Part shown: positions 25,501-38,200 of the stretch, in pieces
Position numbering within the stretch: the first letter of the stretch is position 1
How the letters are laid out: each line of letters begins with the position of its first letter
Assembly (NCBI GenBank): GCA_024760905.1
Contig: CM045733.1
Coordinates: 32,449,001-32,513,000, forward strand
DNA from: Plotosus lineatus
Taxonomy: Eukaryota > Chordata > Actinopteri > Siluriformes > Plotosidae
Length of the DNA stretch: 64,000 nt
Reading direction: 5' to 3'
The notes under the pieces: generated by a model
What the model saw: the letters and a program-made list of their open reading frames with translations, nothing else
Told to the model about the DNA's origin: nothing
Databases searched by the model: none
Made by a program: the position numbers and the translations under genes

Positions 25501-26865
25501 ATGAGGCGGGGGGGCACTAACCAGTGTCTCTCCCCCTTATGCCGGTCCCAAGCCCGGATAAATGCAGAGGGTTGCAACAGGAAGGGCATCCGGCGTAAAA
25601 CTTCTGCCACATTAAAAATGCAAATGGTCAAAACAAAACTCATACCAGATCGGTCGAGGCCCGGGTTAACAACGACCGCCATCAGTGCTGTCAACCAACA
25701 GGGTGCTGATGGAAATTGGACTACTGTTGGTCGAAGACATCGAAGAAGGAGAGGCGGGAGGCGTGTCCGTAGGCAGAGAGAGAAGAGGAAAGGTGTGACC
25801 TTAGGACTGAGAGTAGGGACTTTCAATGTTGGAACTATGCAAAGAAAAGGTAGAGAGCTGGCTGACATGATGCAGAGGAGGAAGGTGGACATACTGTGTG
25901 TTCAGGAGACCAGGTGGAAAGGTAGCAAAGCTAAAATCTTAGGAGCAGGGTTTAAGCTGTTTTATCATGGTGTGGATGGGAAGAGAAATAGAGTTGGAGT
26001 CATCTTGAAGGAGGAGTTTGTCAGGAATGTTCTAGAAGTGAAAAGAGTGTCAGACAGAGTGATGAGTCTCAAGTTAGAAATTGAAGGCGTGATGGTCAAT
26101 GTTGTTAGTGCTTATGCCCCACAGGCAGTATGTAAGCTAGAAGAGAAGGAGAGATTCTGGAGTGACTTAGATGAAGTGATGCAGCATACCCCCAGAGGTG
26201 AAAGAGTGGTCATTGGGGCAGACTTCAATGGACATGTTGGTGCAGGCAACAGAGGGGACGAGGAAGTGATGGGCAGGTTTGGTATCCAGGACAGGAACAC
26301 AGAAGGACAGATGTTGATCGATTTTGCAAAAAGGATGGAAATGGCTTTGGTGAATACTTTCTTCAAGAAGAAACAGGAGCATAGGGTGACTTATGAAAGC
26401 GGAGGTAAGAGCACACAGGTAGACTACATCTTGTGTAGGCGATGTAATTTGAAGGAAGTCAGTGACTGCAAAGTAGTAGTGGGTGAGAGTGTTGCCAAAC
26501 AGCATAGGATGGTGGTGTGCAGGATGACTCTGATGGTGAGAAAGGTAAAAAAGGCAAAGGCAGAGCAGAAGACAAAGTGGTGGAAGCTGAAAAAGAAAGA
26601 GTGTCACGTTGTCTTCAAGGAGGAGTTGAAACAGGCTTTGAGTGTTCAGGAAGTGCTTCCAGATGACTGGACAACCACAGCCAATGTGATCAGGGAAACC
26701 GGTAGGAGAGTACTTGGTGTATCCTCTGGAAGGAAAGTACATAAGGAAACTTGGTGGTGGAATGAGGAAGTGCAGGAGTGTGTACAAAAGAAGAGGTTAG
26801 CTAAGAAGAAGTGGGACACAGAGAGGACTGAAGAGAGTAAACAGGAGTACAGGGAGACAGCGTAA
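25501..26865 (+). pseudogene. RTE-like ORF2, endonuclease portion
   Basis: 454 codons with catalytic motifs QETRW, SAYAP, ADFNGH and VDYIL. It ends early at a TAA where the frame shifts. Part of the LINE above. Confidence 0.9.
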
Positions 26866-27092
26866 GGTGAAGGTAGCGGTGTCAAAGGTCAAACAGAGAG
26901 CGTATGATGACTTGTATGATAGGTTGGACAGTAAGGAGGGAGAAAATGATTTATACAGGTTAGCACAGCAGAGAAATAGAGATGGGAAAGATGTGCAGCA
27001 AGTTCGAGTGATAAAGGACAGAGAGGGAAATGTATTGACTGATGACAGAAGTGTGCTGGGAAGATGGAAAGAGTACTTTGAAGAGCTGATGA

Positions 27093-28613
27093 ATGAGGAA
27101 AATGAGAGAGAGAAAAAGAGTAGAAGGTGTGACCGTTGAGGACCAGGAAGTAGCAAAGATTAGTAAGGGAGAAGTGAGGAGGGCATTGAAAAGGATGAAG
27201 AGTGGAAAGGCAGTCGGCCCTGATGACATACCGATTGAGGTATGGAGGTGTCTAGGGGAGGTAGCAGTAGATTTTCTGACAAGAATATTGAACAAGGTCT
27301 TAGAAAGTGAGCAGATGCCGGAGGAATGGAGGAGAAGTGTGCTTGTGCCCATTTTTAAGAACAACGGAGATCTACAGAGTTGTGGCAACTACAGAGGGAT
27401 AAAGTTGATGAGCCATACAATGAAGTTATGGGAAAGAATAGTGGAAGCTAGACTCAGGGCAGAGGTCAGCATTTGTGAACAATAGTTTGGTTTCATGCCA
27501 AGAAAGAGCACCACAGATGCAGTGTTTGCTTTGAGGATGTTAATAGAGAAGTACAGAGAAGGTCAGAAGGAGCTGCATTGTGCCTTTGTGGATCTGGAGA
27601 AAGCATATGACAGGGTGCCGAGAGAAGAACTGTGGTATTGTATGAGGAAATCTGGAGTGGCAGAGAAGTATGTTAGAGTGGTGCAGGACATGTATGAGAG
27701 ATGTAAAACAGTGGTGAGGTGTGCTGTCGGTGTGACACAAGAGTTCAAGGTGGAGGTGGGACTGCATCAAGGGTCAGCTCTCAGCCCCTTCTTGTTTGCT
27801 ATGGTGATGGACAGGCTGACAGACGAGGTTAGACAAGAATCTCCATGGACTATGATGTTTGCAGATGACATCGTGATCTGTAGTGAGAGCAGAGAACAAG
27901 TGGAGGAAAATCTAGAGAGGTGGAGGTATGCCCTGGAAAAGAGGGGAATGAAGTTTAGTCTCAGTAAGACAGAATACATATGTGTGAACGACAAGGACCC
28001 AAGAGGAACAGTGAGGTTACAGAGGGCAGAGATAAAGAAGGTGGAGGATTTTAAGTACTTAGGCTCAACAATCCAGAGCAATGGAGAGTGTGGGAAAGAG
28101 GTGAAGAAGCGTGTGTAGGCAGGTTGGAATGGATGGAGAAAAGTGTCCGGTGTGATGTGTGATAGGAGAGTATCGGCAAGAATGAAGGGAAAAGTGTACA
28201 AGACGGTGATGAGGTCAGCGATGTTGTATGGTTTAGAGACAGTGGCCCTGGGGAAAAGACAGGAGTCAGAGTTGGAGGTAGCAGAGATGAAAATGTTGAG
28301 GTTCTCTTTGGGAGTAACGAGGATGGATAGGATCAGAAACGAGTACATCAGAGGGACAGCACATGTTAGATGTTTTGGAGACAAAGTCAGAGAGGCTAGA
28401 TTGAGATGGTTTGGACATGTACAGAGGAGGGATGGTGAGTATATTGGTAGTAGGATGCTGAGGTTGGAACTACCAGGCAGAAGGCCCAGAGGAAGACCAA
28501 AGAGAAGATTTATGGATGTGGTGAAGGCGGACATGAAGGTCGTTGGAGTAAGAGTAGAAGATGCAGAGGATAGGGAGAGATGGAGGCAGATCATTTGCTG
28601 TGGCGACCCCTGA
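27093..28613 (+). pseudogene. RTE-like ORF2, reverse transcriptase portion
   Basis: Same frame throughout apart from two TAG codons: KSGKAVGPDDIP, AFVDLEKAYDRVPREELWY, HQGSALSPFLFAMVMD, FADDIVICSES (catalytic ADD) and SLSKTEYICVND. It would be intact if the two stops were Gln codons. Confidence 0.9.
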
Positions 28614-28797
28614 AGGGAACAGCCGAAAGAAAAAGAAGAAAGAAGTTGTTTTAATTCAGTAAATGTTTAATAAATTTGGGTGAAGTTGAGCTTATCTGGC
28701 ATCCCGATCCCTCAAAGAATCAAATTAAAGTCGAGTTTGTCAAGCGGGGAATGCGTGGGCGTGGCCTGCAGTACGGGCACGAAAGAGAGACAGAGAG

Positions 28798-28833
<36 letters not shown>

Positions 28834-29346
28834 ACGCTTTAGTTTTTAGTTTTTTAAGTGTTTTAATTCAGTAAATGTTTAATAAATGTGGGTGCATTTG
28901 AGCTGATCTGGCATCCCGATCCCTCAAAGAATCAAATTAAAGTTGAGTTTGTCAAGCAGGGAATGCGCTTTGAATTTCACGTCTTGTGGGCGTGGCCCGC
29001 CGTGCACGCCCGCGAGAAGGAGATAAAGATATATATAGAGAGAAATAGAGAGAAAAGAGAGAGAGGTGTGTGTGTGTGTGTGTTAATAAAAATGTTTAAT
29101 AATGGTTTAATTAATAAATATGTTAATAAAATGGTTTAATAAATAATTTTCTTTTAACACATATTTCATACAAAATTGGTGTACTTTTATCATTTTTAAA
29201 GGGTTTATGGGGTTTATCCAGTCCAAAGACTGGAAACTTGGAACGAATTAGGCGTTTAACATGCAAGATGCGACCCCTACCTACGAAACCCCGCTGTACG
29301 GAAAAAGGCTCTGGAACGGTTATTTTCGTAAATTGGGGGCCGACTG

Positions 29347-29560
29347 TACTATTAAACCCTGGATTCCATTTATTATGTGTGACACATTGAAGTGAGTTGT
29401 TTCCCCCTGCACAATAACATTAATATCTAACTCAAAACAAAACTTCAGATGAGAACTCAACCAAATTAGTACTGTATTAGTACTGATATTAGTACTGTAC
29501 CTCTATTACGGTGCCCTCAGTTTCTGTTAGCAGAATTATGCAAAAAGACATATGCATGTA
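29347..29560. other. Short unassigned intergenic segment
   Basis: Simple repeats of tagtactg; nothing else seen. Confidence 0.4.
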
Positions 29561-29569
29561 CCTCATGAC

Positions 29570-29960
29570 ATTTCTACCTGCAGCAGGGCTTTTGTCAAGG
29601 AGGACTCCAATAAGATTATGGAGATGCAGATCCAGACTGATACCAGAGCTGTCCATGACCAACAATTCATAGGAGCCCATTGGCCAAACTCTCACAGGAG
29701 GGATGGATGGCATACGCTCAATTTTCTGTCAGTCACAGCAACCACCAGCCAATTATGTCTGCGAGTTCATCCATATGAGGAGCGGGTAGCGTTTTCCCTC
29801 AGAGTGCCTGAGACTGCCCCAGAATATGCATGCACAGCAGTCCTCAATCAGGCAGGTCATAGTATTGCATGTCACGGAGGGGGTCATGTGCATGGGCACC
29901 CTTCCCTGGTGGTTGGTAGTCATGTGATAGGGAAGGGTGTTAACTGGATATGACCAAATT
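29570..29960 (+). repeat. Dispersed repeat, second copy at 59100-59480
   Basis: Shares blocks such as aactctcacaggagggatgg and gcatgtcacggagggggtca with 59100-59480 in the same order. Family not named; coding is unlikely. Confidence 0.65.
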
Positions 29961-30649
29961 AGGGGAGGGAAAAATATGCTGGAAACAAAATTGAAAAAGT
30001 ATATTTAAAATAAATTAAAAAAACTTTGACATTTTGGATTATATGGGGGACTACTAGACTTGACGGAGGTTTGCGATCTCAGAGTACTCTTGTTAATACA
30101 ATGCAGGTAACACAGCACACCGTGGTCAGTTTGGAATTATTTACTTACGATCTTCATTCCTTCAATAAAATATCCAGAATTCTTCCAGGTTAGACCAGTC
30201 TTTTGGATCATTACAAAAATAGACTTCGTATTTCATAGTACGCACTGGTCAAAAAAGTGTACAGAAATGCTTTCAATTAACAAACAAACAAAACCAAAAT
30301 ATGAAAATATGCTTGCTTGGTATGAAATCACTCCCAGGTGAAATAGTCCTGAATCCCAAACTGATGTTTTTATAATATATATGCAACATATCCCATTACA
30401 TGATAAGCACCATGAAACGTCCATAGCAATTCCATCTTACTGTTGGCGACCTTCCTCTTATCTAAAGTGAATGCTCTCCCTCACCGATCAGCGCTAATTC
30501 CCTTTATATCAGTAAACACAACTTTTTGACCTCTTCCATGTTCTTACAAGCATTTGGAAACCTGATCCAGATTCTGAATATAAATAAAGTTCAAACTGGA
30601 ATTCAGAATTTCACTATCAGAAGCAGCTCATAAAACAAATTCATGTCCT
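29961..30649. other. 3' flank of the zinc-finger gene
   Basis: Probable 3' UTR and downstream sequence of the minus-strand zinc-finger gene. I see no consensus AATAAA on that strand and no repeat. Confidence 0.35.
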
Positions 30650-32271
30650 TCAAGGATTTTTGGTTTCATGCCTTTTGTGACCACGTGTTTGCTCCGCCCC
30701 CTCAGCTCGGTGTGTCTGCTCGTGTTTCTTCAGTGGCCCCTGGAACTTGAAGCTTTTGCCACATTGCGTGCACCGCCATGGCCTCTCTCCAGTGTGGTTC
30801 AGCATGTGGTTCTTCAGGTGTGATGAATGCTTGTAGGTCTTCCCACACTCTGGACAGACGAACGGCCGTTCTCCTGTATGCACACGCTCGTGCCTCTTCA
30901 TGTTCCCAATCTGTGAGAAGGTTTTGCCGCATACCTGGCAACCAAAAGGCCGCTCTCCAGTATGGATGCGCAGATGGCAGCGGAGCATCTCTGGCCCTGC
31001 GAATGTCTTGTGGCACAACCTGCATGGAATACGCACACGTGGCTTCTCATGGTTGCGCTGGTGCTTTTTCAGGTCGAACATGTACACAAAAGTCTTGCCA
31101 CATATAGAGCAAATGTATTTGCGCTCATCCATGTGATAGCCCTTGTGTCTCCTTAAGAGGCTTTCGTAGATGAAGCTCTTGCCACACAGGTTGCACGTGT
31201 AGGCTCGTGCCATTGAATGATATCGAATGTGGATGGCTAGCTTGAATGCAGTAGGGAAACTTTTCTGGCAATGTGGACACTGGTGCAGGTTTTTTGATGT
31301 GTGACAATCGTGGTGAATTTTCAGGTATGAGCTCTGAGAGAAGCTCTTACCACATACGGTACACTTGTATGGCTTTTCTCCTGTGTGCACACGGGCATGC
31401 TTGATGAGGTCGGCTTTCTTGCGGAAGGACTTGGCACACTGCGTGCATTTGAATGGTCTGGTGAGCGAGTGGGTTTTGATGTGGCTGGTGAGGAAACTAT
31501 GACATCGGAAACTTTTACCGCAATCTGAGCACTGGAACGGCCTTTCTCCGTTGTGTACGCGCATGTGACTCTTTAACTGGAACTCATAATGGAAATCTTT
31601 CTTACACACACGACACGTGTGCTTCTTCTCGCCCATGTCTTGGTCTGTCGGAGACTCGGTCGGCTTTCTGCTGGCTACTGCTTGAGTAGGAGAGCTTTTT
31701 CTGTTGATGATAGATTTTATAGATGGGGGTCTTTCAATAACGGGAATTAACGCAGTTTCCTCTGCAAGGACGTCTACATTGGTGGTTGTGGGCATGACGG
31801 ACAGAGGAAGCACTTTCCCTGCTATCTCTGAGATCCACTCTTCCATGCTGAGTTCTCTCACCTCAGGAGTCTCTACTACTTCGGACCCTTCTAGAAACTG
31901 CACCTGAGATGCGTCCTCTCCGCCGTTGTCCAATTCTGAAAAGATAACCGTAGAGCCGTCTGCAGTGAGGTAGATCTGCTGGACTTCACACATCCCTGTA
32001 CTGTTCTCTTGATAAACTGCCTCATCTTGCAGTTCTGTCCCCACCTCCGTTGCTACGTTATCCAAAGGCTCCGGCTCCTCAGTGTCACTCTGGACGGGGC
32101 TCATTATAATGGCTGCTGCGTGGTCAGATTCAGATTGATTTTCGCTGAGTGCTTGTGCAATAATGATAGTTTCTTGAGCAACTGATGAGGGAGGCAAGAT
32201 TTTCTCTTGTGGAAGGGAATGTGAAGGCAGCACAATCTCTTTCTGAACAGAAGCAGAGGACAGGATTGGCT
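30650..32271 (-). CDS. TINF2_N-ZNF gene, terminal exon with eleven C2H2 fingers
   Basis: A single open frame from the acceptor (ttttctcttttatctt tract, then aaaacag|agccaa) to the stop. About 215 residues of acidic, Ser/Thr/Glu-rich linker precede eleven C2H2 units, from HTCRVCKKDF to RCTQCGKSF, each with two Cys and two His. Finger 8 follows an irregular spacer (EKPRVRI). An in-frame ATG at 32281 would give a 543-aa protein lacking the N domain, which could be an alternative product. No zinc-coordinating residue looks lost. Confidence 0.95.
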
Positions 32272-33949
32272 CTGTTTTCATTCCAAGATAAAAGAGAAAA
32301 CTTGTGAAAATTGATGCTGTCAGAGTATATTTGATTTATATCAAAAGGTATATTATAATATGAAGGCATGTGCATACCAAAATGGACTATTCGAGTAATT
32401 AAAATAATTAAAGAGGTATCTCACATATACTAGTAAATGTTCTTATGAGTTGTAGACTGATGAAAAAGATTGATACTTCAGATAATATTTATCTTTGTGA
32501 GTGAGAGATTTCCTTTCGGCTTTTCCCCTTTATCAGGGGTCACCAGAGTGAATGATTCGCACGTTTGATTTGGCAGAGGTTTTTACATTGGATGCCCTTC
32601 CTGACACAACCCTTTCAGCAAGGGACAGAAACACGCTGACGGCTTTGCAACCTACTCTTTATGAAAGTCAGCTTTGGTTCTTTTACATGAACCTCTCACC
32701 ATAGACAGTGACAGACATGGCCAGCCTATGATACCCCAGTTAGCTGCACTGGGGGGGACGGACGGACGGACACAACCTTGTGGAGAGTGGTACTCGAACC
32801 GATCCAGCGCCCTATACCAGTAGACCACCACTTCCCATGCCAGATAATATTTATCTTTCAAATTCTATTTTTGGACTAGTCGTGGCTCAAAATTCCTTTT
32901 ACTGTTTAAAATCATCCTGAAACTTACATGGCTGATACTTAGGGGTAAAATTCAACTGTTCAGTATTTTTCTACACTGTGAAATTTTTAATTAATATAAA
33001 AATAAATAAATAAATAATTTTTCAATGCCCTTTAAACACAGATAGGGGTTCCCCCAATACATACCTTTCAGAAGAAGTCCCTGAAATGGCAGTAATTTTC
33101 AAAATACACCGTGTGTTCCACACCAGTCAGGAGCTTTTTCATGAGATTTATGAGAAATATTAAACAGCTACCTGAAGCTACAGGATAATACAGTATGTAC
33201 TATTATATTTCATCTTTTTTTATTTCTGTATGAGATGCTTGGAAAATTAATGCTACCTAATGTAGAGTAGTATCATGTCAAGCTGTGCCACAGCTAGTGG
33301 CATGTAATAGTGGTCAAATTGAGCCACGGCACAGTGGTAATGACTCAGATTCTGATCTGAAGGTCAGGAGTCAAGCCCCATTACCAGCATGCTGCCACTG
33401 TTGGGACCCTGAGCAAGCCCATTAACCCTCAGCTGCTCAGTTGTATAAACAAGATTAAACTTTTTTTTTTTCCCCCCAAAGTTGCTCTAAGTAAGAACAT
33501 TAAACCAAATGCCATGAATGTAAATTTAAATTTGCTAACCTAGCATTTAAAAAACTTATTAAATAAAAATATAAAGAGGGGGCAGTGGTGGTATAGTGGT
33601 ATAGGGCGCTGGATCGCTGATCCAAAGGTTGGGGGTTCGAGTCCCACTCTTCACAAGGTTGTCACTGTCCCCCCCCCCCAGTGCGGCTAACTGGGTTATC
33701 AAAGGCGGGCCATGTCTCTCACTGTCTATGGTGAGAGGCATGTAAAAGGATCATTGCTGACTTTCGTAAAGAGTAGCTGCAAAGTCGTCAGCGTGTTTCT
33801 GTCCCTTGCTAAAAAGGGTTGAGACAGGAAGGGCATCCGACGTAAAAACCTCTGCCAAATCAAATGTGCGAATCAGATGATTTGCTGTGGCGACTCCCGA
33901 GTAAAATGGAAAAAGCCTAAAGGAAGACAGACATTAAATAAAATATAAA

Positions 33950-33984
<35 letters not shown>

Positions 33985-35126
33985 ATAATTATAAAATTAT
34001 TTAGTGACTGTTTCTTGTTTGCACAGATTGTGTTTACATACACAGAGTTCAGGTTTTTGCTCAAAACTAGACAAAACAATTGGAACCTTTATAGATTTTC
34101 AGAAAGATCCTGGTCTCATAATGATCAGGCATTTGTAATTGTGACATCTGGCACAATGTACTTCTCTCAAATTCATTAAAGGTGGAAGACTTAATGCCAA
34201 GCCATGACCAGGGCAAGGTTTGTAAACCAAGAAATAGTACAATGATTGTAATGTTAACTTGTAACTTGCAGTAAAGCTGGACTACAGAAAGGTTTACCAT
34301 TTCTGTTTTTATGCCTCTTGGTTTTGAAATGTTGAAGTACGTCTCTTAGCTCCACGGGGTCAGAGAGTGGCTGGACAATGTCCTCCATGGCAGAAAGACC
34401 ACCACAGAGCCACGACGCTGTCTGGAGAAAGCAGTATATTATATTAAACTGATTTTAAAAATGTCCATATGTATACTAAATATATCAAGTTTTATAGCAT
34501 TTGTTTAAGCAGTTGATTTAAATCTTTATATTACTAGATTTCCAAAACACACCACATCATCTACAAGGAAATGACAGCATGAAACTGCAAATTACAAAAC
34601 TTCAGAAAATTTCAGGGGAACAGGGAAAAGAGTTAAGAAACACAGTCCTCCTCATTGCATCCACAACTCAAGGGAGTATGATCATTATCACAAGTGTTCT
34701 GATTGGCTGTTTAACTTGCTGACCGCAATCAAAGAGGTGGGTGCTTAAACATTTTTAATCCGGCTTTTTACTGCCAGAGGTGCCAGTTTACAACAAACAA
34801 GCATGTTTTAATCCCATGCTCCACTTTGTGGATCAATCAAGGAGTGGTTCAGGTATCAGACTTGTGATTGTGCCATGTGTACACGCTAACATGTGCATTG
34901 ACTTTTACTCATGAGAAATTGGGAACTATGCCACACTTGAGTACTTAAATTTGTTTTCAAATGTTCATGTTTATATAGATTTGTCCTTGTTACATTTTTA
35001 ATGCCTCTCAGTGTACACTCACACACGTATATAGGCTTCATATTTTTTTTCCTTCCAGGTTTTTTCCCCACAGTCCAAAAAAAACATGCACAATAGTCTA
35101 AGTAGCTGCTCCAAATTGCCTCTAAC

Positions 35127-35208
<82 letters not shown>

Positions 35209-38200
35209 TGTGTGTGTGTGTTCCCTCTGACTCACAAGCTGTCTGGGCTGTAACTCACCCTTGACTAGGGTCTGCTAAAGTAGGCATCAACCTCCTCACA
35301 ACCCTAATTAGGATTAAGCAGCTTAGAAAAAAAATGAATGAATTTTATTTATACAGTTTTTTTACTTTACATTTTATCTAAATATGTGCGTCTTGTGTGC
35401 AATACAGGGATCCCTCGCTACTTTGCGCTTCATGCGGCTTCAGTGCATCACGTTTTTTTTTTTTTTTATATTAATCGAATTAAAAAAATAAGGAAATTAA
35501 GGAAGAATAGGGGAAAAGGTTAAGGACAATGCCACAAAACAAGGCTGATGATGAGAAAAACCCCTAAACAAACACAAAACAAAAAACAACCCAAAACCTC
35601 CCATATGCGTGTGTGCACCTGTATGTGTTGTCTTGTCATGCAATACCATGTCTTCTTCTTCTTCTTCTTTTCCTTTCGGCTGTTCCCTTCAGGGGTCGCC
35701 ACAGCAAATGATCTGCCTCCATATCTCCCTATCCTCTGCATCTTCTACTCTTACTCCAACGACCTTCATGTCCGCCTTCACCGCATCCATAAATCTTCTC
35801 TTTGGTCTTCCTCTGGGCCTTCTGCCTGGTAGTTCCAACCTCAGCATCCCTCCTCTGTACATGTCCAAACCATCTCAATCTAGCCTCTCTGACTTTGTCT
35901 CTAAAACATCTAACATGTGCTGTCCCTCTGATGTACTCATTTCTGATCCTATCCATCCTCGTTACTCCCAAAGAGAACCTCAACATTTTCATCTCTGCTA
36001 CCTCCAACTCTGACTCCTGTCTTTTCCCCAGTCTCTAAACTGTTCCACTGTCTCTAAACCATACAACATTGCTGGCCTCATCACTGTCTTGTACACTTTT
36101 CCCTTCATTCTTGCCGATACTCTCCTATCACACATCACACCGGACACTTTTCTCCAACCATTCCAACCTGCCTGCACGCGCTTCTTCACCTCTTTTCCAC
36201 ACTCTCCATTGCTCTGGATTGTTGAGCCTAAGTACTTAAAATCCTCCACCTTCCTTATCTCTGCCCCCTGTAACCTCAAAGTTCCTCTTGGGTCCTTGTC
36301 GTTCACACACATGTATTCTGTCTTACTAAGACTAACCTTCAATCCCCTCCTTTCCAGGGCATACCTCCACCTCTCTAGATTTTCCTCCACTCGGTCTCTG
36401 CTCTCACTACAGATCACTATGTCATCTGCAAACATCATAGTCCATGGAGATTCTTGTCTAACCTCGTCTGTTAGCCTGTCCATCACCATAGCAAACAAGA
36501 AGGGGCTGAGAGCTGACCCTTGATGCAGTCCCACCTCCACCTTGAACTCTTCTGTCACACCGACAGCACACCTCACCACTGTCTTACATCTCTCATACAT
36601 GTCCTGCACCACTCTAACATACTTCTCTGTCACTCCAGACTTCCTTATACAATACCACAGTTCTTGTCTCGGCACCCTGTCATATGCTTTCTCCAGATCC
36701 ACAAAGGCACAATGCAGCTCCTTCTGACCTTCTCTGTACTTCTCTATTAACATCCTCAAAGCAAACACTGCATCTGTGGTGCTCTTTCTTGGCATGAAAC
36801 CAAACTGTTGTTCACATCTGTATGTGTGTGTATTTAGATTTTTATTTACATCTTCTGCATTATTTTTGAATGTTTAATTGTTATTATAAGCATTTATAAT
36901 ACTGAACATGTATTTATTGATATTGATTTATTGTCAGTCGGGGGGGTTGATCCTACTTCGCAGAATTCGGTGGTCGCGGGGGGATCTCAGTCACAATTAA
37001 CTGCAAAAAGTGAGGGATCCCTGTATTAAGAGGGCTCCGAGTTCAAGAATTTCAGAAGTAATAATGTTCCACCGTTACCTGTATATGACAATAAAACTTT
37101 AAACTTGATTGATTATATATAGAATAACTGTATAACAAAAGCATACCACATTTAGCCATGTAGGCAAAATTTGGCCCAATTAAGAATCATAAATAAATTA
37201 AGCATTTTTAATGAGTCATACATAATTTGTGTTAAATAAAAGGTTTGATGCCCCACCTCTTTAAGGTTTGGTACAGGCAGGAGCTCATCCACTCGAGTAA
37301 GGAACTCCCAGGCTAAGCTCTGCAAGACGGCATCATATCCAGAGCCAAACTCTACAGGAAGAACATTCTGTGGACAGAACAAAAGCGCAGTGTCAGGCTG
37401 TAACGAGGCTAAACAGACTAAGAAACGAAAGAGGAAACTTGGCGTTTAACCTGCACGAAGCTCTCCTTCTTATCTGGGTCCTCCAAGATGTTCTGGATTA
37501 TCTTTATAAACTTGTTGTTCATTACGTCACTCTCTATGTCCTTGCTCTGTCAAACAAACAAACAAACAAAAAAACAATTAAACCACAATTCAGCTATTGG
37601 ATGAAAACATACGAAGCCGATTATTACTATAAATCGGGGTGTCATGGTAGGACCCACAGACCCACGACCGCAATTATACATCTATACTGTATTACACATT
37701 TATTATTGGGAGCACCTGTTCACTTCTTCATTCATGCAGTTATTCAATTAGCCAATCACATGGCATCAGCACAGTGTAGAAAATCACATGGAAATAGATC
37801 AGGAGCTTTCGGCACTTTCTATATAAATGCAGAACCGCTCCTTCAATGGGAAAGGTTGAGGAAAATGGCCAGAATACTTCACAGAGGCTGCCGTAATCAT
37901 GAAACAACTTTTCTCAATGGTTTTGAGCAGAAAAGCATTTCGAGATGCACAACACAACAGTAATAGGAATCTAAGGGTTCAGTGGGCAGGCTACAGGATT
38001 AATGTAACTGGACTGCTGACAGTCTTCTTCTCTTTCGGCTTTTTCCCTTTCTCGGGAGTCGCCACAGCAAATCATCTGATTCGCACATTTGATTTGGCAT
38101 AGGTTTTTACGTCGGATGCCCTTCCTGACACAACCCTTTAGTGAGATTGGAAAAAAAAAAGATATGCCAGCTGTTCAATCATCAACAATACCATTTTGAT

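Larger units (their letters stand above)
25493..28642 (+). mobile_element. RTE-like LINE, nearly full length, 16-bp target duplication
   Basis: Flanked by aagttgttttaattca at 25477-25492 and 28643-28658. Single ORF2 with APE-type endonuclease (LRVGTFNVGT, CVQETRWKG, VSAYAPQ, IGADFNGHVG) and RT (GKAVGPDDIPIEVW, NYRGIKLMS, LHQGSALSPFLF, FADDIVI), then RWFGHVQRRD and the 3' end gctgtggcgacccctgaagg. Frames: 25501-26865, 26867-27139, 27093-27485, 27495-28118, 28143-28613. The breaks are few: an early stop with frameshift at about 26863, a second frameshift near 27120, and two in-frame TAG codons (27483, 28116) where Gln is expected. Confidence 0.93.
25217..29346. mobile_element. pogo-type element interrupted by a LINE
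   Basis: TA-flanked ends cagttggtccccaatttac and, reversed, cagtcggcccccaatttacg. Without the LINE it would be about 1 kb. The right part has a tandem duplication (28643-28840 and 28844-29040) and (GA)n runs. Confidence 0.75.

Noticed and set aside
27767..28594. 275-codon minus-strand frame, and similar ones at 26167, 35609 and 60605
   Set aside because: They lie antisense to LINE reverse transcriptase and have no family features.
30702..31025. Overlapping frames in the zinc-finger exon
   Set aside because: Shadow frames of the C2H2 array, which has regular Cys/His spacing in its own frame.
32130..32375. Separate upstream coding exon before the zinc-finger frame
   Set aside because: It is in a different frame from the fingers and overlaps the pyrimidine tract of the acceptor.
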